Below are positions 59,406-64,000 of a stretch of DNA of 64,000 nucleotides, piece after piece. Each line of letters starts with the position of its first letter. The stretch's first letter is position 1. A program made the position numbers and the translations under genes. The DNA is taken from positions 153,459 to 217,458 of the forward strand of contig CADCEV010000003.1 in NCBI GenBank assembly GCA_902800525.1, in the 5' to 3' direction. The notes under the pieces are model-generated. The model worked only from the letters and a program-made list of their open reading frames with translations. It was not told the DNA's origin and made no database searches. The DNA comes from an uncultured Bacteroidales bacterium (GTDB taxonomy: Bacteria; Bacteroidota; Bacteroidia; Bacteroidales; Paludibacteraceae).

Positions 59406-62025
59406 ATATAAATCTCCCCGTAATGCTCTTGGGGTTCTTGCGAATGTCTTCCACGGTGCCTTCGGCAACCAACTGTCCGCCTTCACGACCGCCTTCGGGA
59501 CCCATGTCGATAATCCAGTCGCATGCCCGGATCACGTCCGTGTTGTGCTCGATGATCAGCACCGTGTTGCCTTTATCCACCAACTGCCGCAACACACCTA
59601 ACAACACCCGTATGTCCTCGAAATGAAGACCGGTGGTCGGTTCGTCTAATATATACAAGGTCTTGCCCGTGGACGGTCGGGACAGCTCCGTCGCTAATTT
59701 GATACGCTGGCTCTCGCCGCCGGAGAGGCTGGTGGAGGACTGACCGAGTTTGATATAGCCCAAACCCACGTCCTGAATGGTCTTGATCTTACGCAGGATC
59801 TTGGGCTGCGGCTCAAAGAACTCCACGGCTTGGTTCACCGTCATATCTAATATGTCCGCAATGGACTTGCCTTTCCATCGTACCTCTAAGGTCTCGCGGT
59901 TATACCGTTGTCCGCCGCATACTTCGCACGGCACATACACATCGGGCATGAAATGCATCTGGATTGTCTTGTAGCCGTTACCCATACACTCTTCGCATCG
60001 TCCGCCTTTGGCGTTGAAAGAGAACCGCCCGGCTTTCCAGCCCCTGATCTTCGATTCGGGTAACTGCGCAAACAGGTCGCGTATATCGTTGAAGACGTTG
60101 GTGTACGTAGCGGGATTACTGCGCGGCGTACGGCCGATAGGTGACTGATCGACGTTGATCACTTTGTCAATATGCTCCACACCCTCAATACGTTTGTACG
60201 GCAACGGGGCTTGTTTGGAGCGGTAGAACTTCTGGCTCAGGATAGGGTAGAGGGTCTGATTGATCATACTGCTCTTGCCGCTTCCGCTCACGCCTGTCAC
60301 GCATACCATCTGCCCCAAAGGAATACGCACCGTCACGTCCTTCAAGTTATTGCCCGTGCAGCCCGAGAGGGTGATGAACTGCTTTTTCGATATCTCGATA
60401 TCTCGATCTGTCGATATCTCGATTTTCTGTTCCCCTTTCAGATATTTAGCGGTCAGCGTATCGGTCTTGAGCAGTTCTTCCGGCGTGCCGCTGAACAGCA
60501 CCTTGCCGCCCAGACGACCGGCTTTCGGACCTATATCCACGATCCAATCCGCCTCACGCATCATCTGCTCGTCATGTTCCACCACAATGACCGAATTGCC
60601 CATGTCGCGCAACTCTTTGAGACTGTTGATCAGACGCTCGTTGTCGCGTTGGTGCAGACCGATACTCGGCTCGTCCAATATATACAGCACGTTCACCAAA
60701 CGGCTGCCTATCTGTGTTGCCAGACGGATCCGCTGGCTCTCGCCGCCGCTCAGGCTCTCGCTGCTACGGCTGAGGCTCAGATAACTCAAACCCACCGACT
60801 GCATGAAACGAAGCCTTGCGCAGATCTCTTTCAGAATCGGCTCGGCGATGGCGCGTTGTTTGTCGTTTAACTGCGGACCGATGTTCGTCAGTTTGTCTAA
60901 CAACTCCTCTATATCCATCTCCGCCATTTGGGAGATATTGTACTCGCCGATGCGGTAACTCAGCGACTCTTTGCTCAGACGCTTGCCCTGACATTCCGGG
61001 CAGACGATCCATTCCTCCTGCTTCTCCTCTTCCTCCTCGTTTGTTGCCAAATTCTGCAACTCTTCCCACCAGTTATCGCTCTGTATAGCCTCATCTACGG
61101 CGTCCGTCGCGCCTTGTACATTGTCCCCGCGTACCTTCCCGAGCCCTTTGCAGCAAGGACACCAGCCCGAGGGACTGTTGAACGAGAACGTATGCGGCGC
61201 CGGCTCCTGGTAACTCAGACCCGTCTCCGGGCACATGAGGTTGCGACTGAAGAACCGTACCTCCTCCGGCTTATCGTGCAGAGCGATCTCCATCACCCCG
61301 TTGCCCTGCGTCATCGCACGGTCAATAGACTGTCTCAACCGACGCAGGTCATTCTCATCTCCCTCCTTTGTGGAGAGGGTAAGGCTCTTGACTTTCAACC
61401 GATCTACCACTACCTCTATCGTGTGTACTTTGTATCGGTCCAGTTTCATGCCGGCTACGATCTCCTGCACCTCGCCATCGACGCGCACATGCACAAACCC
61501 TTTCTTGCGGATCGTCTCGAACAACTCTTTGTAATGACCCTTGCGCGCCTTGATCAGCGGAGCTAAAACCAATATCTTCTGCCCCGCATATTCGTTCACG
61601 ATCAGGTCCACGATCTGTTCGTCCGTATAATGCACCATCGGCTTGCCGGACAGGTACGAATAGGCTATTCCTGCGCGGGCGTAAAGCAGTCGCAAAAAAT
61701 CATACACCTCCGTTATAGTACCTACCGTCGAACGGGGATTCTTGCTGGTGGTCTTCTGGTCAATGGAGATCACGGGGCTTAAACCGGTTATCTTATCCAC
61801 GTCCGGACGCTGCATCTGTCCGATGAACCCCCGGGCGTACGAAGAGAACGTCTCCATGTACCGCCGTTGACCCTCTGCAAAAATGGTGTCGAAAGCCAAG
61901 GAGGACTTACCCGAACCGCTCAAGCCGGTGATCACCGACAGCCGTTTACGGGGGATAGACACGTTGATATTTTTCAAATTATGTACCCGTGCTCCAATTA
62001 CCTCTATATTGCCTTCCTGTTCCAT
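59404..62025 (-). CDS. uvrA: Excinuclease ABC subunit A with two repeat inserts
   Basis: 873-aa damage-recognition ATPase of nucleotide excision repair, somewhat shorter than the usual 940. Walker A GLSGSGKSSLAF (34-45) and GVSGSGKSSM; signatures LSGGESQRIRLATQIG and LSGGESQRIKLATELS; Walker B ILDEPSIGLHQRD and ILDEPTTGLHFED. The second zinc module is GRCEECMGNGYK..CEVCGG. The first has CPCCKGLG but a reduced outer half (LMCPETGLS). Residues about 213-223 (LTLSTKEGDEN) and 533-546 (KIEISTDRDIEISK) are encoded by repeats. It has its own promoter. Confidence 0.97.
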   Translation of the reverse strand: MEQEGNIEVIGARVHNLKNINVSIPRKRLSVITGLSGSGKSSLAFDTIFAEGQRRYMETFSSYARGFIGQMQRPDVDKITGLSPVISIDQKTTSKNPRSTVGTITEVYDFLRLLYARAGIAYSYLSGKPMVHYTDEQIVDLIVNEYAGQKILVLAPLIKARKGHYKELFETIRKKGFVHVRVDGEVQEIVAGMKLDRYKVHTIEVVVDRLKVKSLTLSTKEGDENDLRRLRQSIDRAMTQGNGVMEIALHDKPEEVRFFSRNLMCPETGLSYQEPAPHTFSFNSPSGWCPCCKGLGKVRGDNVQGATDAVDEAIQSDNWWEELQNLATNEEEEEKQEEWIVCPECQGKRLSKESLSYRIGEYNISQMAEMDIEELLDKLTNIGPQLNDKQRAIAEPILKEICARLRFMQSVGLSYLSLSRSSESLSGGESQRIRLATQIGSRLVNVLYILDEPSIGLHQRDNERLINSLKELRDMGNSVIVVEHDEQMMREADWIVDIGPKAGRLGGKVLFSGTPEELLKTDTLTAKYLKGEQKIEISTDRDIEISKKQFITLSGCTGNNLKDVTVRIPLGQMVCVTGVSGSGKSSMINQTLYPILSQKFYRSKQAPLPYKRIEGVEHIDKVINVDQSPIGRTPRSNPATYTNVFNDIRDLFAQLPESKIRGWKAGRFSFNAKGGRCEECMGNGYKTIQMHFMPDVYVPCEVCGGQRYNRETLEVRWKGKSIADILDMTVNQAVEFFEPQPKILRKIKTIQDVGLGYIKLGQSSTSLSGGESQRIKLATELSRPSTGKTLYILDEPTTGLHFEDIRVLLGVLRQLVDKGNTVLIIEHNTDVIRACDWIIDMGPEGGREGGQLVAEGTVEDIRKNPKSITGRFI
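60387..60425. repeat. TCGATATC repeat inside uvrA
   Basis: Four TCGATATC/TCGATCTG octamers in frame, coding EISTDRDIEIS in the linker before the second ATPase half. Confidence 0.75.
61356..61387. repeat. C-rich hairpin repeat inside uvrA
   Basis: CTCCCTCCTTTGTGGAGAGG then GTAAGGCTC. Same family as 17408-17436 and 53671-53704. Codes LTLSTKEGDE. Confidence 0.7.
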
Positions 62026-62053
62026 CTTTTTTGTGCATTTCCTAAAACGGCTG

Positions 62054-62085
62054 CAAATTTACTACAAATTTTGCATACTTGCAAA
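62054..62085 (-). promoter_or_regulatory. Promoter of uvrA
   Basis: -7 TAAATTTG (62061 to 62054), 20-bp spacer, -33 TTTG (62085 to 62082). Confidence 0.8.
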
Positions 62086-62231
62086 TATTTTTAGTGTTTT
62101 TTATTTCTTTGGGTCAAAAATTATCGAAAATTAAGGAAAATTATTTGTTCTTTTAGTCCAAAACACCCCCAAAAAATCCAAAAAGAAAAATTAGTTTAAT
62201 TTGTTAAATTCGTGAACAAAAAGAAAAAATA

Positions 62232-62263
62232 TTTGCGTATCTCAAAAAAAAGCAGTACCTTTG
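62232..62263 (+). promoter_or_regulatory. Promoter of candidate small RNA
   Basis: -33 TTTG (62232-62235), 20-bp spacer starting CGTATCTC, -7 TACCTTTG (62256-62263). As good as the promoters of the housekeeping genes. Confidence 0.8.
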
Positions 62264-62266
62264 CAC

Positions 62267-62392
62267 TCGAAACCACGTCTATCCCATTTTGGAATATTTG
62301 GCAACTATTGTCTAAATGCAACTGTTCATTTCAACTCCTTGACATATTGTATTCCCAACACCTCCGCTCAATATCTGATGCGGAGGTTTTTT
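62267..62392 (+). ncRNA. Candidate small RNA or leader RNA (~125 nt)
   Basis: A strong promoter (62232-62263) is followed about 125 bp later by a perfect terminator (62361-62392) with no convincing ORF between. The remaining 186 bp from uvrA to here are AT-rich with only the promoters. The RNA could be an independent sRNA or an attenuated leader of the small ORF at 62451. A 12-codon ORF (62423-62461, MTKKILYGECGH) lies just after the terminator. No known RNA family recognised. Confidence 0.45.
62361..62392 (+). terminator. Terminator of candidate small RNA
   Basis: CCTCCGC - 12-nt loop - GCGGAGG followed by TTTTTT. Confidence 0.88.
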
Positions 62393-62450
62393 ATTCAACA
62401 AATAAACGTTTTATAATTATCTATGACAAAAAAAATTCTTTACGGAGAGT

Positions 62451-62852
62451 GTGGACATTGAAACACTCTCTGAGCGCATTGCGCAAGTAGTCTTCGAGCG
62501 TTTTATGAGCCGCTTGAACCAGTGTCTGTTCGCAATCTCGCCTGTGCCCTACACGGCGGAAAAGCCTTCCCAAACTTCCTCTTTGGAGAGTGTTCCCGAC
62601 GTTGGATCGGAACACTACTTTTGTCGCATCACCAAAGCCGCGTACGATCAAGGTAAAGCCCAAATGGTAGAACTCGAACTCCGATCTGCGTGCGTCTCTG
62701 CACCCAAACTCATCAAGACTATCCGGTTCTACGAAGCACTCGGCTATCTCGACACCCAAAACCTCTCCTCTGTCACACTCTACGAACTGCTCAATGAGCA
62801 CTTCGGACTACCGTTCAAAATACGGAATTTCGAAATTTATCGAAGTAAATGA
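62451..62852 (+). CDS. Small hypothetical protein, accessory type
   Basis: 133 aa from GTG at 62451; not recognised. The N-terminal half is low in conserved features. The C-terminal half (KTIRFYEALGYLDTQ, LYELLNEHFGLPFKIRNFEIYRSK) is helical and has the look of a DNA- or protein-binding segment of Bacteroidales mobile-element ORFs, but I cannot name a family. The start region folds into GAGAGTGT..ACACTCTC, and AGTGTTCC..GGAACACT forms a second hairpin at about 62592-62618. Both could regulate or just be DNA sites. It ends at a hairpin/T-run terminator (62939-62967). Confidence 0.55.
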   Translation: MDIETLSERIAQVVFERFMSRLNQCLFAISPVPYTAEKPSQTSSLESVPDVGSEHYFCRITKAAYDQGKAQMVELELRSACVSAPKLIKTIRFYEALGYLDTQNLSSVTLYELLNEHFGLPFKIRNFEIYRSK

Positions 62853-62854
62853 TC

Positions 62855-62933
62855 ATTGCGTTTTATTGCGTTTTATTGCGCTTTTTTTGTGCCTGTATTG
62901 CGTAAATATTGCGCTTTATTGCGTTTCATTGCG
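62855..62933. repeat. Seven helically phased ATTGCG repeats
   Basis: ATTGCG starts at 62855, 62865, 62875, 62897, 62908, 62918 and 62928. Steps are 10, 10, 22, 11, 10 and 10 bp, i.e. whole helical turns. Flanks favour TTTT before the next unit. Located between the small ORF and the promoter-like TACCTTTG (62973) upstream of the HNH gene. Confidence 0.85.
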
Positions 62934-62938
62934 TAAAG

Positions 62939-62967
62939 GAGTCCCTTTCTTGGGGCTCTTTTTTTTT
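62939..62967 (+). terminator. Terminator after small ORF
   Basis: GAGTCCC - ttctt - GGGGCTC followed by nine T. Confidence 0.75.
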
Positions 62968-62972
62968 ATCCG

Positions 62973-62980
62973 TACCTTTG
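62973..62980 (+). promoter_or_regulatory. -7 box TACCTTTG upstream of HNH gene
   Basis: Good -7 box but no clear TTTG at -33; it directly follows the terminator. About 109 bp to the HNH ATG, including an AATTTTTAATTTTTAATT repeat (63058-63087). Confidence 0.5.
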
Positions 62981-63088
62981 CATAGGATTTCGAAAAAGTC
63001 TCATCCCGTATGCGCCTTTCTTTCGTTCTCTGCTCCACGCATAAGCGCGGAGAAAAATTGAATTTTGAATTTTTAATTTTTAATTCCT

Positions 63089-63691
63089 ATGGCAAGATCC
63101 GATTTATTCATTGACCCCAACCCGCGAGCCGGTCACTCCTTCACCCACGGCGGCATCCTCTTCCGCTATGTCGCTACCCATCGCGCAAACGCCGTCGCGT
63201 TCTATTGTAACACGGATGCTACTAAAGGTATTGCCGTCTATCCATCCGGCAGAGTAGGCAACGTGCAAAGACCGCATCCAAATTCTTATCCAAACTGCAA
63301 AATCAAGTACAACGCGAATCGCAAGCAGCGGTACTTATGTTTTAAAGATGCTTTTGGACAGGTTAAAAGCCTCTATGCCTCCCATGCCTCCTACATCGCC
63401 GAACACGGCGAACTCATCCCCGAGGGCATGACCACGGATCATAAGGACGGTATCACCACCCACAACGACCCCTCCAACCTCCGCCTCCTTTCCCTTTCGG
63501 AAAACATCCGGCAAGGAAGTATCCTCCGCGGTCTGCGCAACAAGGGTATCATCCCCTCCTATTTCCCCCTCTGGATGCGCGACAGGTACTGTCAGCGCAT
63601 GTCCGCTTTCAATGCCACACACACCAAACGGCAACGCAGCAAACTCACCCGCGAGGATCTCCTTAATATGCTCATCGAAGACACCCCCTAA
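63089..63691 (+). CDS. Stand-alone HNH endonuclease
   Basis: 200-aa HNH nuclease of the homing/phage type. The HNH core is TTDHKDGITTHNDPSNLRLLSLSENIR (near residues 113-139): first His in TDHKDG, Asn in HNDPSNL. An N-terminal basic region (CKIKYNANRKQRYLCF) and a C-terminal Lys/Arg-rich tail (HTKRQRSKLTREDLL) could bind DNA. No intron, phage or restriction genes are adjacent. It may be mobile itself; the run of hairpin repeats begins within its last codons. Codon use is richer in C-ending codons than the neighbours (for example TAC, CTC, ATC). Confidence 0.85.
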   Translation: MARSDLFIDPNPRAGHSFTHGGILFRYVATHRANAVAFYCNTDATKGIAVYPSGRVGNVQRPHPNSYPNCKIKYNANRKQRYLCFKDAFGQVKSLYASHASYIAEHGELIPEGMTTDHKDGITTHNDPSNLRLLSLSENIRQGSILRGLRNKGIIPSYFPLWMRDRYCQRMSAFNATHTKRQRSKLTREDLLNMLIEDTP

Positions 63692-63695
63692 CCCC

Positions 63696-63800
63696 CTCGC
63701 CTTCGTCCCCTGCGTCGCTTATCAAAGCGACGTTCCCTCGCCTTCGTCCCCTGCGTCGCTTATCAAAGCGACGTTCCCTCGCCCTCTTTGTCCCTTGCGT
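63696..63800. repeat. 41-bp tandem hairpin repeat, two exact copies plus variant third
   Basis: Copies at 63696-63736 and 63737-63777, each with stem GTCGCTT..AAGCGAC. A third copy from 63778 keeps the flank (TCCCTTGC) but has another stem, GTCGGGATC..GATCCCGAC. Confidence 0.88.
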
Positions 63801-63845
63801 CGGGATCTGATCCCGACATCCCATATCGGCGTCCGTTAATATAAA

Positions 63846-63866
63846 CCGGGCGATGCTATCGTCCGG
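63846..63866. repeat. Hairpin CCGGGCGAT..ATCGTCCGG
   Basis: 9-bp stem with 3-nt loop, part of the hairpin cluster downstream of the HNH gene. The 275-bp stretch 63692-63965 contains only these repeats and no gene. Confidence 0.7.
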
Positions 63867-63898
63867 CCCCAAAACCTTCGATGTAAACTTGTAAGGGG

Positions 63899-63931
63899 CA
63901 TGTACTACTCATGTACTACTCATGTACTACT
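63899..63931. repeat. 11-bp direct repeat CATGTACTACT x3
   Basis: Three perfect copies at 63899, 63910 and 63921, just upstream of a possible new ORF. Confidence 0.85.
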
Positions 63932-63965
63932 CATTACCTTATCAAAATTATAAATCGTTAGAAAT

Positions 63966-64000
63966 ATGGAACTTTTTTTATCGAAACAATGCGAGTCTCT
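63966..64000 (+). CDS. Possible gene start cut by window edge
   Basis: ATG at 63966 followed by MELFLSKQCES to the edge. The upstream sequence is A/T-rich as for Bacteroidota starts. Too short to identify. Confidence 0.25.
   Translation, partial: MELFLSKQCES

Noticed and set aside
62212-62490. 92-codon ORF across the candidate small RNA
   Set aside because: It includes the promoter and a perfect terminator, and has no protein-like features.
62855-62933. CRISPR array
   Set aside because: Repeat unit is only 6-10 bp and there are no spacers or cas genes.
63696-63800. CRISPR-like repeat
   Set aside because: Directly abutting 41-bp units without spacers; tandem hairpins instead.

Overview
The window looks like chromosomal DNA of an uncultured or poorly characterised member of the Bacteroidales (phylum Bacteroidota), at moderate GC. 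The evidence is the -33 TTTG / -7 TAnnTTTG promoter class in front of many genes, the absence of Shine-Dalgarno sequences, type IX secretion genes (porU, porV), a GH97 lipoprotein, a KorAB ferredoxin oxidoreductase, the DUF1599/BT_3928-type operon and an EF-G paralogue of the Bacteroides EF-G2 kind. Genus cannot be assigned from sequence alone. No rRNA, tRNA, CRISPR array, intact IS element or prophage was seen.

Layout. 1-6.5 kb (minus): prfB, a C1-type peptidase, a YigZ/IMPACT protein, an acyltransferase, coaD, an S41 protease and the 5' two-thirds of lysC, which runs off the left edge. 6.6-11.2 kb (plus): TPM-domain protein, lemA, DUF349 protein, ftsE-like ATPase, sufE, aroK, tightly packed. 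11.3-17.3 kb (minus): a degenerate FAH-family protein, porU, porV, ispF and a small secreted protein. 17.4-22.5 kb (minus): lptD, slyD, der. 22.7-30.2 kb (plus): GH97 glucosidase, EF-G2-like factor, an outer-membrane protein, a GT2 glycosyltransferase and an unknown helical protein. 30.2-31.5 kb (minus): a PagL-like lipid A deacylase. 31.6-37.4 kb (plus): murC, ftsQ, ftsA, ftsZ and a Wzz-like membrane protein. 37.4-42.4 kb (minus): lepA, a NhaD-like antiporter, yqeY, dedA and a small membrane protein. 42.5-45.4 kb (plus): korA, korB. 45.5-55.8 kb (minus): a ten-gene run from waaA to rsgA (waaA, hisS, DUF1599, BT_3928-like, C10 protease, tpiA, gamma-carbonic anhydrase, pyrH, frr, rsgA). 55.9-57.5 kb (plus): tsaD and an exosortase-family protein. 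57.5-62 kb (minus): Kef-type antiporter and uvrA. 62.1-64 kb is accessory-like: a candidate small RNA, an unknown small ORF, helically phased ATTGCG repeats, an HNH endonuclease and a run of hairpin repeats.

Functionally most of the window is housekeeping: translation (prfB, lepA, EF-G2, frr, hisS, rsgA, der, tsaD), envelope and division (murC, ftsQAZ, lptD, waaA, PagL-like) and type IX export (porU/porV, with a C10 protease as a possible cargo).

The most unusual signal is a set of short AT-rich and hairpin repeat families. They fill intergenic gaps, supply the stop codons of several genes (five genes end on a repeat-derived TGA-TAA double stop) and also lie in frame inside conserved genes: rsgA, hisS (twice), uvrA (twice), korA (twice), the FAH-like gene and probably the exosortase. 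Two unrelated proteins share the repeat-encoded peptide EVQGDKVQ. A second unusual signal is a 39-bp perfectly duplicated divergent promoter in front of murC and korA.
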